From: Deltaproteobacteria bacterium
GTDB taxonomy: Bacteria > Desulfobacterota > Desulfomonilia > Desulfomonilales > Desulfomonilaceae
Reading direction: 5' to 3'
Assembly: GCA_016875095.1 (NCBI GenBank)
Contig: VGSG01000020.1
Location: 1 to 51,200, forward strand
Length of the DNA: 51,200 nucleotides
Shown here: piece after piece, positions 1 through 8,882 of the stretch
Numbering within the stretch: position 1 is the stretch's first letter
How the letters are laid out: every line of letters starts with the position of its first letter
Notes under the pieces: generated by a model
What the model was told of the DNA's origin: nothing
The model's input: the letters and a program-made list of their open reading frames with translations, nothing else
The model's database searches: none
Position numbers and translations under genes: made by a program

Positions 1-13
1 ATCGGAGAGAAGC

Positions 14-256
14 ATGGAATCGCATGGAATCGTCACTCGTTTAGTCGGTGCGGCTTTTCTTGTTGCGGGCGCCATGACTCTGGTGGTGAGGAAAGCGCTT
101 CCCAAGCCTTCCGATGTCATGACCGGGGCGGCGCATTTCAAGAGAGGTCTGCAAGAATTTCAGAGCGGATTTCGCAGCGTCTTCTTCGGACCCCCCATGC
201 CTGATGAGAAAGAGGCCCGACAAAAGAAGGAAGCTGCCCGAATACCCATCGAATAG
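14..256 (+). CDS. small single-pass membrane protein, unknown
   Basis: An 80-residue protein I do not recognise. Residues about 8-24 form one hydrophobic segment (VGAAFLVAGAMTLVV) followed by a positively charged, soluble tail rich in Lys, Glu and Arg, so it probably sits in the inner membrane with the tail in the cytoplasm. A GGAGAG ribosome-binding site lies just upstream of the ATG. It ends 9 bp before the PAS-GGDEF gene on the same strand, so the two are probably co-transcribed. The window starts only 13 bases upstream, so any operon partner before it is not visible. Confidence 0.6.
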   Translation: MESHGIVTRLVGAAFLVAGAMTLVVRKALPKPSDVMTGAAHFKRGLQEFQSGFRSVFFGPPMPDEKEARQKKEAARIPIE

Positions 257-265
257 AGTTCCGCC

Positions 266-1174
266 ATGGCATGGGATCCTGAAATGTACGAGTCCGTGCT
301 TCGCCGCGTCAGTGACGGAGTCGCTGTCGGTGACAAGGATCGGATCATCCGGCGCTGGAACCCTGCGGCCGAGCAGATTACAGGGCACAAGAGGGAAGAA
401 GTGGAGAACGTCCTCACCTGCGAAGAGATCTTTAAAGGTCGCGGGCCGGATGGCCGAGAACTATGCAAAACCGCTCTCTGTCCCCTTGACGAGGCTCAAG
501 AAGCAACCGGGTCATGCGAAAAAGGAGTCTATATTCAGCACGCCTCCGGGTACCTTGTGGCCGTGAACTTGCGGACGGTCACCTTTGCGGATGAACAGGG
601 TGATGTTACCGACTGGGCAATGGTGTTCAGCGAATCCCTTGCCGCTGGGATAGAAAGCCACGACGCCGGCAATTACGCTGCAATGGCGCTGTTTGACCCG
701 GTTTCCGGCGTTGGGAGCAGACGCCAGGCGGAGGTGGCCTTACGAGCAAGACTCGATGAAATGAGAAGGTACCAGGGCGATTTCGGGATTTTGCTCGTTC
801 ATCTGGACGGCTTGTCCCATCTTGCTTCCAAACACGGCGTTGCGGCGCAGGATCGGGCGCTCAGGTTGGCCGGCGCGGAACTCTCCAAGATCCTGCGAGG
901 GTCGGATGTAATAGCCCGCTGGACAGGACACAAATTCATTGCCATTCTTCCCTACGCGCTGGAACCACAACTCTGGATCGTCGGAGACCGCGTGCGAGCC
1001 CGGATGGCGCAATTTTCAGTGACCACGGAGGAGGGGAATATCGGTCTTTCGGTCTCCATCGGGGGCACGCCCGCTCGTCCCTCCGACAACATGGAAACCC
1101 TTCCCGCCCGCGCACGTAAGTTTGTGGAAGAAATCCTCTCCAAGGGCGGGAATGGGGTCAAGATCGCCGAATAA
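266..1174 (+). CDS. PAS-GGDEF protein with degenerate GGDEF site
   Basis: Cytoplasmic signalling protein of 302 residues. An N-terminal PAS domain (about 5-125, with typical RRWNPAAEQITG) carries three cysteines at about 52, 67 and 72, and one at 84. A GGDEF-type domain follows (about 143-300), beginning with FDPVSGVGSRRQAE, the usual DxLTGLxNRR region. The signature loop expected as GGDEF reads TGHKF at residues 220-224, so the metal- and GTP-binding acidic residue is gone and diguanylate cyclase activity is unlikely. It may act as a sensor or effector, or be a relic. It is probably co-transcribed with the small membrane protein just upstream. The family call is firm; the inactivity is inference from the motif. 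Confidence 0.8.
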   Translation: MAWDPEMYESVLRRVSDGVAVGDKDRIIRRWNPAAEQITGHKREEVENVLTCEEIFKGRGPDGRELCKTALCPLDEAQEATGSCEKGVYIQHASGYLVAVNLRTVTFADEQGDVTDWAMVFSESLAAGIESHDAGNYAAMALFDPVSGVGSRRQAEVALRARLDEMRRYQGDFGILLVHLDGLSHLASKHGVAAQDRALRLAGAELSKILRGSDVIARWTGHKFIAILPYALEPQLWIVGDRVRARMAQFSVTTEEGNIGLSVSIGGTPARPSDNMETLPARARKFVEEILSKGGNGVKIAE

Positions 1175-1490
1175 CGTTGCCGTGAAGATACGATTCGCCT
1201 CTCTCCACCTCTATGCCCCTCGTCGAACGTCTTGTCCGATTCGAGGTAGCCTGATACAGTCATTCGGGCGGAAGGCGGCATCCCGTCCTGCGTTTCGCGG
1301 GATTGACCCCGCCGCACTCAGGGGTGACGCGTGATGAATAGGCCATCATCCCTGGGAAACACCATAAAAGCATTTCCGCTCTCATGTAGTTGAAAAAGAA
1401 TTGCAGACCGCAGACCAGGTCCCGAGTCTATGGCGCCCATCCCAATTCACGCCCCTTCGGATACGCAGTCGGCAGGCGCTTTCCCAGGCC
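1175..1490. other. intergenic region, no gene seen
   Basis: About 316 bases between two converging genes. I see no convincing reading frame, tRNA or strong hairpin with a T-run. Confidence 0.5.
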
Positions 1491-4286
1491 CTATCTTCTT
1501 GACCGTTCCGCCTGCTTCGCGGCGTCCTCCTGTTGTCTGCGCGCCTGTTCAGCTTGTCGTCTCTTCTCTTCTTCCGCACGCTGTCGCGCCTGGGCGGCCT
1601 GCTGCTGTTGTTGCTGCTGCCTCAATTGTTGGGCTTGCTGGGCTTGTCGAGCCGCTTGTTCCTGTTGCCGCCGCGCTTGATCGGCCTGGCGCGCAGCCTG
1701 CTGTTGTTGCTGCTGACGTCGTATCTGTTCAGCTTGCCGCGCAGCTTGGTCTTGCTGCTGTCGGCGCGCTTGTTCCGCCTGCCGTGCAGCCTGTTCTTGT
1801 TGCTGACGACGCAACTGCTCCCTTTGCGCCTGCTCCTGCTGCTGGCGACGGACCTGCTCCGCTTGCCGAGCCGCTTGCTCCTGTTGACGCCGCGCCTGTT
1901 CAGCCTGGCGCGCAGCTTGTTCCTGTTGTTGGCGCTGAATCTGAGCCCTTTCAGCCTCTCTTCTCCGCTGTTCCTCCAGTTTCTGCCGCTCCTGCGCAGC
2001 CTTGCGAGCCGAGTCTTCCTGCTGCCGCCGAGCCTGCTCGGCCTGGCGAGCTGCTTCGTCCTGCTGTCGTCGTTGGATCTGGGCTCTTTCCGCTTCTTGT
2101 CGCTTCAGCTCTTCCAGTCGCCGGCGCTCCTCTGCTGCCTTACGGGCCGTATCCTCCTGTTGAAGACGCATCTGGTCAGCTTGGCGTCTCTGTTCCTGTA
2201 AACGCTGCCGGTCTTGCTCCGTGCGTAGGATTTGATCCGCGGGCTGAGGCGGTTGTTGCGCGGAAGGAAGTGACGTCTTATCCGGTGGCTTTCGCGTCGG
2301 CTCCGTAGGTTGAATTGCAAGCGCAGGAGGCTTCTTCAGCCCCTCTTGGAGACGTCGTTGGAGCTCTTCCCGCTTCCGGCGGTCGTCCTCCACAGCAAGC
2401 TGATTCTGGAGACGCTGCTGTTCCAGCACTCGCGGCAGCAGTCCTGCGCCCGCGGCAGCCACTGGCGGGGCAAGTTGCTTGATTTGCTGCAATAGTTTTC
2501 CCCGGGCCTCCGGATCTTTAGACTCCGCGGCCTGTGAGAGCGTCAAATCGACTTTGTCCTTAGTTGCATCGGCGGTTCTGCGGGTTTCAACCGCTTGTTT
2601 CAATTCCGTGAGCTGCTTTTCCAGTTGCGGCACGGCCCGAGGGTTAGGGTACCGCGTCAATTCCCGTTGGAGCTTGTTTAGGTTTTCCTGCGCGAAAAGA
2701 TCCGTCTGGGACGGCTGAGGCCCTCCGAGCTGTTTGAGCGCCTGTCTCTGCAAGTCTTCCCTTTTCCTCGGGTCCTGCTCGCGCGAGATCTCGTTTACCA
2801 AGGTTGTCATGTTCCGGTCTTTAGCCGGGATCGGCATCTTGCCTTCGGCCATGACTCTGCGCGCATCGGTGAGTTCGTTTCTCATCGCGGCGCGCCTCAG
2901 GGGGTCACGCTCTTCGGAGAGCCGAGATCGAAGCGCAAACACCTCCTGCCCCGCAAGGCTCGCCAAGCGGCCTTGCGCCTCAATGCGGTTTCTCAGCCCT
3001 TGCCGGAATTTCTGGCTCACATGGAGATTTTTTTGCCCGTCGAAATTGCTGGCAATCGCGTTGACCAGATTCATCCGAGCTCGCGCGGGCAGGCGGCCTT
3101 CCTCTCTCGCGAGATCTCTGACTCGATGTTCGAGGCGATGGATTCGCCGAGCCATCCAGTCCTGTCGAATGCGCAAGTCATCGAGTTCCCGCAGGACCCG
3201 ACGCAATGTGCCCCGGTCGCGGGCAAGCTGGCCGAAATAAGCCATTCGATACAGTTCCGCTTGTCGCACCCGGTAGTAATTCCAGTAGTAATGATCGTAG
3301 TAAAGGGCCTGGTCCAGGAGCATCCGCCGAACACAGACCCCGATCAGGTCCGGACCCACTCCCCAGGTTCGGTAGACATCATAGGGTATGATCCACTCTC
3401 CGATCGTAGGGATGAAGACCACAATGCCTGCGCCGGCGGTAGGTGGCGGATAGACACGTATGTCGTCGAACGGATACGGGTCGTACAGGTAGTCTTCTTG
3501 CACATAGTGCGGCGGCGCGGGCTGAGCCGTCATGGGCGGCTCAACCGGCGGCGTTGCGGCCGCCGCACGGGAGGGACACGCGTCGAGACGAGCCGCGAGC
3601 GATCCGGGGATCGTGGCCGCGGTCATGAGCCGCTCCGCGTCTTCCGCGTACACTTCCAGGGGCTGAGTATCGGCCTTCCCTTCCTTAATTTGCACGGACC
3701 GGCATGATTGAACAACTCTCCCGGCCGCGCCTTCCACAGAAAGGTTTTTCACTTCCACCTGACCCCGTAGCACCGTGACCACGGTCGAGGACGGGTCGTA
3801 TGTCTCGACGATGAAATCCACCGGTTCCGCTGAAGAAACCGGCTGGATGAGCGCAATAGGCGTAGTCACGCTATAGGGGCCGGTTGGGCTGCTTTTTCGA
3901 TCATCGGTGGAAACGCGCAGCACTCCTTCCACAAGCTGGAAGTCTTGGACCTCTCCTCCGTTGGCGGCCCGGGACGACAAGAAAAGCGTTGAAAGGGCCC
4001 CCTGAGAACTCACAATTCCTAGGTCCCATCGAAGCAACAACTTTCCATCTTGCCCGGTCGTCACCGTTTGCCATGTGCTTACCAGGTGGCCTACTCGCAA
4101 CGGTTCTTGGGCTCCTTCGCCTTCTCCAGGGATTTCCGCCTGGCCCTCTACTGCTTCGACCGACGCAGTCCGCTCGGAGGTCGCTGAAGACGGCTGAGGC
4201 ACCACCCCTAACGAAACAAAAATGAAAAAGGCGGAAATAAGAACGCGCCACCCCCTTGCTGGGGCCCAGACTTGCTCCGATTCCAT
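1491..4286 (-). CDS. secreted FecR-domain protein with long Gln/Arg-rich coiled coil
   Basis: A 931-residue exported protein. Residues 1-35 look like a signal peptide (charged start, ISAFFIFVSLGVV core, ending PSSA). A FecR-like beta domain follows (about 40-210: RVGHLVSTWQTVTTGQDGKL... and VLRGQVEVKNL), a fold usually involved in periplasmic ligand or peptidoglycan binding. A Pro/Tyr-rich linker with YDHYYWNYY-type clusters lies near 265-345. From about residue 350 the protein is helical, and from about 650 to the end it consists of tandem near-repeats such as QEQAARQAEQARRQQ, a TolA-like coiled coil. A good AAGGA site precedes the ATG. The gene stands alone. The function is unknown; an envelope-spanning or scaffolding role is inference. 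Confidence 0.75.
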   Translation of the reverse strand: MESEQVWAPARGWRVLISAFFIFVSLGVVPQPSSATSERTASVEAVEGQAEIPGEGEGAQEPLRVGHLVSTWQTVTTGQDGKLLLRWDLGIVSSQGALSTLFLSSRAANGGEVQDFQLVEGVLRVSTDDRKSSPTGPYSVTTPIALIQPVSSAEPVDFIVETYDPSSTVVTVLRGQVEVKNLSVEGAAGRVVQSCRSVQIKEGKADTQPLEVYAEDAERLMTAATIPGSLAARLDACPSRAAAATPPVEPPMTAQPAPPHYVQEDYLYDPYPFDDIRVYPPPTAGAGIVVFIPTIGEWIIPYDVYRTWGVGPDLIGVCVRRMLLDQALYYDHYYWNYYRVRQAELYRMAYFGQLARDRGTLRRVLRELDDLRIRQDWMARRIHRLEHRVRDLAREEGRLPARARMNLVNAIASNFDGQKNLHVSQKFRQGLRNRIEAQGRLASLAGQEVFALRSRLSEERDPLRRAAMRNELTDARRVMAEGKMPIPAKDRNMTTLVNEISREQDPRKREDLQRQALKQLGGPQPSQTDLFAQENLNKLQRELTRYPNPRAVPQLEKQLTELKQAVETRRTADATKDKVDLTLSQAAESKDPEARGKLLQQIKQLAPPVAAAGAGLLPRVLEQQRLQNQLAVEDDRRKREELQRRLQEGLKKPPALAIQPTEPTRKPPDKTSLPSAQQPPQPADQILRTEQDRQRLQEQRRQADQMRLQQEDTARKAAEERRRLEELKRQEAERAQIQRRQQDEAARQAEQARRQQEDSARKAAQERQKLEEQRRREAERAQIQRQQQEQAARQAEQARRQQEQAARQAEQVRRQQQEQAQREQLRRQQQEQAARQAEQARRQQQDQAARQAEQIRRQQQQQQAARQADQARRQQEQAARQAQQAQQLRQQQQQQQAAQARQRAEEEKRRQAEQARRQQEDAAKQAERSRR
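1495..2210 (-). repeat. tandem codon repeats encoding coiled coil
   Basis: The 3-prime quarter of the FecR-domain gene is built from imperfect repeats of about 36-45 bases, rich in CAG, CAA, CGG and GCC codons, encoding units of the type RRQQEQAARQAEQA. The repetition also creates long open frames on the plus strand, which are artefacts. Confidence 0.7.
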
Positions 4287-4439
4287 GTTAAACCAATCCT
4301 TTCAATTGATTGGGCCTTGGCCATACCGAATGTGATTTGGTTCCCCATTACCAATGCGCGAGGACATCCCCTCACATCTGAACGTTATGACGCCCAAGCG
4401 GAAAAAAAGTTATACCAGGCGCCCAAAAAATCAGCCACG

Positions 4440-5837
4440 TTACCATGAGGAGTCCACGGTTCTCAGGAGCGCTTGCATTCCCACAGCCGCGTCTTCCGGG
4501 AGCACGTAGGTTGGGACGCCGGCTTGATGGAGCTTGGAACGGTCCGGATCGATCTTCCGGTACGAGCCGATGAAGCACGCTACGATGGGTTGAGGATATT
4601 GATGAGCCAGGTCCACGAGAGCGCCGGAAGGGTAAGGCCAGTTCTTGTGCTCGCAAAAAATCGCGAGAAGAGCATCCACAGATGTATCCTGGAGCAAAGC
4701 TTCGGCAATGTCGTGGAACGGTTGGCTAAGGAAAGCCCCGGCCGCGCCGTCCACCGGGTTCTTGTACACCACGGGAACCGTGGGTCCGAGGATTTGTGCG
4801 ATCCTCTGAATGGTCTTTTCCTGAAGCTCCGGCAGCACACACCCAGGCTCTCGCCTGAGTATGTCCCAAGCAACAATACTGGGGCCCGCAGTATGAGTGA
4901 AAATCCCTAACCTTTTCCCTTTCGGCCGTTTACCCACCGAGAGCGCTTTGCATACTGAGATCATCTCGGAGGATGACGAGACCATTTGCGCGCCGGCTTG
5001 TTTCAGAGCCCCTCGCCAGATTCGATCCGAACCCGCGTGGGCTCCGGTGTGCGTAACGGTGACCCGATCCGCGTCTGCGCCGGCGCCGCCTTTATACACA
5101 ATCACCGGCTTGCTGCGAGTCGCCGCCGCGACGGCGGCCAAGAGCGCGCGAGGATCTGCGCTTCCTTCTAGAAATACTCCGATAACGGACGTTTCCGGGT
5201 CTTCCGCGAGGTACTCGATCAGCGTGTGAAACTCCAGGTTCACCCGGTTCCCCACTCCAATCCATTTCGCCAAGCCCAGACCTTCGTCGTCCGCCCGTCC
5301 CTTGAGCGAAAGCCCCACGCCGCCGCTCTGACTCAGAAATGACACTCCTCCGGGACGGAGGACCCGCGGATAAAAAGTCACGTTGAGCGCTGCTCGCGCA
5401 TTGAGAAATCCGAGAGTGTTGGGGCCTACGACAGGCATGTCTCCTGCCGCGTCTCTGAGTTGCTTCTGAAGCTCCGCGCCCTCTGCTCCCATCTCTGCAT
5501 ATCCGCCTGCGATGACGCTTGCCCCTGCCACTGCCATTTGGCTCAGGCGGGCCGTTACTTGCACGGTGGAATGCTGGTTTAGGGCCACCACAGCAAGATC
5601 GGGGACTTCCGGCAGCGCAGCCAGGTCAGGGATCACCGGAATACCCAAGATCCGCTGGTGCCTCGGATGAATCGGATATATGCGGCCGGGAAATCCGCCG
5701 GTCACCAGGCTGTCCATGATTGCATGGCCAACTCTTTCCGGCTCCGAGCCCGCGCCGATCACGGCCACGGACCGCGGTGAAAACATTCGGTCCAGTCTCT
5801 CGCGCAGCGCTCTATCCATCAGAATGGGGCCTTTCAC
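4440..5837 (-). CDS. acyl/acetyl-CoA synthetase (ADP-forming) alpha-like protein
   Basis: A 465-residue protein with the domain order of the alpha subunit of ADP-forming acetyl-CoA synthetase. It has an N-terminal CoA-binding Rossmann domain (SVAVIGAGSEPERVGHAI near 23-40) and two succinyl-CoA-ligase-like domains. The loop around residues 260-271 (THTGAHAGSD) carries His263, the expected phospho-histidine. These enzymes conserve ATP while converting acyl-CoA to acid. The partner ATP-grasp beta subunit is neither fused nor adjacent, so it must be elsewhere or the protein has another role. A GTG at 5837 starts 3 bp after the kinase stop; an ATG at 5819 (MDRALRERL) is an equally good start. The tight spacing to the histidine kinase gene implies translational coupling. 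Confidence 0.8.
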   Translation of the reverse strand: MKGPILMDRALRERLDRMFSPRSVAVIGAGSEPERVGHAIMDSLVTGGFPGRIYPIHPRHQRILGIPVIPDLAALPEVPDLAVVALNQHSTVQVTARLSQMAVAGASVIAGGYAEMGAEGAELQKQLRDAAGDMPVVGPNTLGFLNARAALNVTFYPRVLRPGGVSFLSQSGGVGLSLKGRADDEGLGLAKWIGVGNRVNLEFHTLIEYLAEDPETSVIGVFLEGSADPRALLAAVAAATRSKPVIVYKGGAGADADRVTVTHTGAHAGSDRIWRGALKQAGAQMVSSSSEMISVCKALSVGKRPKGKRLGIFTHTAGPSIVAWDILRREPGCVLPELQEKTIQRIAQILGPTVPVVYKNPVDGAAGAFLSQPFHDIAEALLQDTSVDALLAIFCEHKNWPYPSGALVDLAHQYPQPIVACFIGSYRKIDPDRSKLHQAGVPTYVLPEDAAVGMQALLRTVDSSW

Positions 5838-5840
5838 GAT

Positions 5841-7085
5841 TCATCTCGATTCATCTCCTCCGGATGTTCTGTGTTCGGGGAAGGTTACGGTGAACGTGGC
5901 GCCGCCTGATTCCCTACACTCCCGGACATCGTTCACTTGTTCGCACGACGAGATGCGCCCAGGGCAATGTTCCGAACTGTCCGGTATGTATCGGCATCTT
6001 GCGCTCTCAAAGGAGATGGCGAAATAACCGGCCTCCGAAAGCACTTTGAGCCGAAGCAGCTCCAGACCCTTCCCGCCCGCGTTGAAATCAAACGGTTTCC
6101 GTGTGGCGTATTCTTCCGTCTCCTGGGTGTAATGGAACCCGTCGAATATGAATTCCTGGTCGCTCACCTTGATTCCCACGCCATAATCCCGCACCTGCAA
6201 AACGATTCCATCAGGCCCCCGTTGCAGGGAAATCTCCACTTCTCCCTCGTCCGGCGTGCGTTCAACCGCATTCTTGACAAGGGTGTTAAGCACAATGTTC
6301 AAAAGTTCCGGGTCCATTGCTTCGCTCTGAAGGGCCTGCAAACGCGTCGTTATCCGTACGGCCCTGTGCTGGCAACGAGTCCGGATCTCCTCGATTATTT
6401 CCTGCGCCGTACGGTCCACCCGGAGAGGCTTCGGGGTGAACGCGGGCGGAGACATAATCTGCTCCACTATCTCTTGCATATCGGACAAGCGCTTGACATT
6501 GCGGTTCATGCGCTCCACCGCCTTATTTCGACCTTCCTCCGACGCGTCATTTCGCGCCAAACTCTGGACAGTGGCCGCAATGATTGCCAACGGAGTTTTC
6601 AACTCATGAGAAAGGTGGTTCACCGCGCGGCGACGCGCCCGTTCCATTGCTCTAAACGCGGTGACATCGCGGAACACCAAGACCACGTTTTGTAGAGCGG
6701 GGCTGCATACGTCCACGTCCACGTACGCGGTCGCGACCGCCAGATCGACCGTCTGGCCGTCCTCCCGTTTGAACCGGGTTTCCGTGTTGGAGGCATGTAA
6801 GCCCCGCTCGATCGCGTTCAGGATGACATCCGTGAAATGCCTATTTTCAGGTTCGCGCGAGAACACCTCTTGAAGTTTCTTGCCCTTGAGTTCTTGCTCC
6901 GCGTATCCCAAGATCCGAACTGCGGAGGGATTGACCGTATGGATCGCGCCGTTACACTCCAGGGTGATGACCCCTTCATTCATGCTGCGAAGGATCATCG
7001 CCTCAATCGGTTCCGTCTGGTCAAACGCGGCTGTGAGAATTGGCTGGTCGGTCGTTTCCGGTGGCATGGATGCTGTTCCTGACAT
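5841..7085 (-). CDS. PAS-domain histidine kinase with C-terminal cysteine cluster
   Basis: A soluble sensor kinase of 414 residues with no membrane segment. A PAS domain (about 27-142) is followed by a HisKA H-box NHLSHELKTPL with the phosphoacceptor His160, then a HATPase domain (N-box NTLVKNAVERTP; DYGVGI; GGKGLELL). Near the C-terminus, between the ATP lid and the last beta strand (GGATFTVTFP), lies an insertion with four cysteines (about residues 363-396: C-x10-C-x6-C-x8-C approximately), which could bind a metal or sense redox state. It is coupled to the downstream CoA-ligase-like gene. No response regulator is adjacent, so its partner is unknown. Confidence 0.85.
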   Translation of the reverse strand: MSGTASMPPETTDQPILTAAFDQTEPIEAMILRSMNEGVITLECNGAIHTVNPSAVRILGYAEQELKGKKLQEVFSREPENRHFTDVILNAIERGLHASNTETRFKREDGQTVDLAVATAYVDVDVCSPALQNVVLVFRDVTAFRAMERARRRAVNHLSHELKTPLAIIAATVQSLARNDASEEGRNKAVERMNRNVKRLSDMQEIVEQIMSPPAFTPKPLRVDRTAQEIIEEIRTRCQHRAVRITTRLQALQSEAMDPELLNIVLNTLVKNAVERTPDEGEVEISLQRGPDGIVLQVRDYGVGIKVSDQEFIFDGFHYTQETEEYATRKPFDFNAGGKGLELLRLKVLSEAGYFAISFESARCRYIPDSSEHCPGRISSCEQVNDVRECRESGGATFTVTFPEHRTSGGDESR

Positions 7086-7304
7086 GATCCTGCCCCCGGA
7101 CTCCGAACCGTGATGTGGCAGGATAATTAAGAGATCTCACGATTGGCGCTTCATTGGATCAACTCCAACAACATAGCAGAACGCCTCATTTTGTCCAGGA
7201 TTTGCGCAGGCGCTCACGTCCGCGGGCTAAAGGGTTTACCTGTGGCTTGGCGGGCATTAGAATAGCAAAAGAACCCTCGCCGCGGAGAAGTAGAAGGAGC
7301 AAAG

Positions 7305-8264
7305 ATGATGATTCAACAGCGTAAGTGCCCTCATTGCGGCGCAGAGATGCATCCTATAGAGACACCGCTGCTCTCCAGTTGGGGCGGAGAGATCCACCAT
7401 GTATGCTTTAACGACAACTGCTGCTATTACCTGGCAAGCTGGGACGTTTTGGAGCAGCAAGGAATTGAAAAGACCGGTTATCGTTGCCGCATGGATCCCC
7501 GAGGCCAATGCGGACCTCTGGCTGTATGGTCCGCCGACGCTCTCAAGGACCTGATCGTCAGCCAGCAAACCGGCCGCAAGAAATTCCCGGAGCAGGCAAA
7601 AGGGACTCTGGCGTACTACCGCGAGGAAGATTTTGCCCGCGAAGACGAAACGCCTGATCTGATATTCTACAAAACGCCTCGTGCGGTCGATCACCTGGAT
7701 TCCTTGGCGCTGTCTACGGTGGAAGACCTCTACGCACGGCTTATTCCCAAGGGATCCAAGATTCTGGACTTGATGGCAAGCGTGGATTCGCATCTGACGC
7801 GGGACTTGAAACCGGACTCACTCACAGTTCTCGGCCTGAATCAGGAGGAGCTGGACGGAAACCCGCTTGCCACTGAACGGGTCCTTCACGATTTGAACGC
7901 TGACCCAAGGTTCCCCTTCCATGAGGATCGATTCGATGTGGTCATCAATACGGTCTCGGTGGAATACCTCACACATCCATTGGAGGTCTTCTACGAGGCG
8001 GTCCGGGTGCTCAAATCGCACGGGATCTTCATTGTGGTCTTTTCTAACCGGATGTTTCCGCCCAAGGCGGTGAACATCTGGAAGCAATCCACCGAGGCCC
8101 AGAGGGTGGACCTGGTCAAAGGCTTCTTCGATAAGACCCCCGGGCTGGACCGAGGCGGCTATTTCGAAAGCATCGGCAAGCCGCGTCCCAAGGACGACAA
8201 GTACTATATGCTTGGCATTCCCAGCGATCCCGTATATGCAGTGTGGGGTAAGGCGCTAAAATAA
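7305..8264 (+). CDS. zinc-ribbon SAM-dependent methyltransferase
   Basis: A 319-residue protein. The first 60 residues contain a zinc-ribbon-like cysteine set (CPHCGAEM near residue 8, then CFNDNCCYY near 43). From about residue 145 a class I methyltransferase domain follows, with a motif I-like IPKGSKILDLMAS, an acidic strand and RFDVVINTVSVEYLTHP, as in Methyltransf_11-type enzymes. The glycine-rich SAM loop is unusual (DLMASVDSHL, not GxGxG), so the substrate and even SAM binding need caution. Two adjacent ATG codons are possible starts, both behind an AGAAGGAG site. It may share a transcript with the following secreted protein gene. Confidence 0.7.
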   Translation: MMIQQRKCPHCGAEMHPIETPLLSSWGGEIHHVCFNDNCCYYLASWDVLEQQGIEKTGYRCRMDPRGQCGPLAVWSADALKDLIVSQQTGRKKFPEQAKGTLAYYREEDFAREDETPDLIFYKTPRAVDHLDSLALSTVEDLYARLIPKGSKILDLMASVDSHLTRDLKPDSLTVLGLNQEELDGNPLATERVLHDLNADPRFPFHEDRFDVVINTVSVEYLTHPLEVFYEAVRVLKSHGIFIVVFSNRMFPPKAVNIWKQSTEAQRVDLVKGFFDKTPGLDRGGYFESIGKPRPKDDKYYMLGIPSDPVYAVWGKALK

Positions 8265-8291
8265 CTGCCCCTGCCTCAGGGAACGGAAGAG

Positions 8292-8825
8292 ATGTCAAAA
8301 ATAGAGCGTTACTTTCTTGCCACTTGGTTGGCGTTGGTGATGCCTGCCTGTTTCTTTCAGGCGGCCTTCTCGGCCGATCGGATTAGCGTGAAGTCTCAGG
8401 TTTTCCAGGTCCCTACCGACGGGAAGATCATGGACGTGATCTATAGTTCTGAGTTCGATGAGTGGTGGGTGAAATGCCGCGAAGGGGAAAATATAGCGGT
8501 CTACTCGTTGGACCAACGATCGGGGAAATGGGCGAGGGTCTTGTTCACGCCAAAGAAACCTTTGGAAGAAAGCAAAGAAACGGAAGCCAAGAAGCCCGAC
8601 GCGCGCCCCGACCCGGACCCCGAACGCAAGGCGCCGGTCCCTCCCTCCAAAGAGCAGAAGCCGGCCAAACCTGCAGAACCTATTGCGGAAAAGCCCAAGA
8701 CGGACGCGGTCATTCCGGCGAAGGCCCCTGAGAGGCCTGACGCTACGCGATGGTGGGACCCGCTTAACCTCGTGGGCAGAGGGCAGAAGATCTTTGCTCC
8801 TCCTAAAGATGAAAAACCCAACTAA
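8292..8825 (+). CDS. small secreted proline/lysine-rich protein
   Basis: A 177-residue protein I cannot assign. Residues 1-28 look like a signal peptide (LATWLALVMPACFFQAAFSA). A compact beta-rich region (about 30-90, with SSEFDEWWVKCREG) is followed by a Pro/Lys/Glu-rich low-complexity stretch and a short tail, RWWDPLNLVGRG. It probably acts in the periplasm or is anchored at the envelope. It begins 27 bp after the methyltransferase stop and precedes the isochorismatase-like gene by about 57 bp, so the three may be one transcript. Confidence 0.6.
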   Translation: MSKIERYFLATWLALVMPACFFQAAFSADRISVKSQVFQVPTDGKIMDVIYSSEFDEWWVKCREGENIAVYSLDQRSGKWARVLFTPKKPLEESKETEAKKPDARPDPDPERKAPVPPSKEQKPAKPAEPIAEKPKTDAVIPAKAPERPDATRWWDPLNLVGRGQKIFAPPKDEKPN

Positions 8826-8882
8826 TCGCCAATAAGAGACCTTTTGTACGTCTTTCGGCAAAGACACGGAAAGGATCAATCT

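Noticed and set aside
1430-2308. 292-residue plus-strand open frame (and another at 1533-2201) rich in Leu, Ala and Pro
   Set aside because: They are the reverse complement of the Gln/Arg/Ala codon repeats of the FecR-domain gene; no ribosome-binding site and no domain-like sequence.
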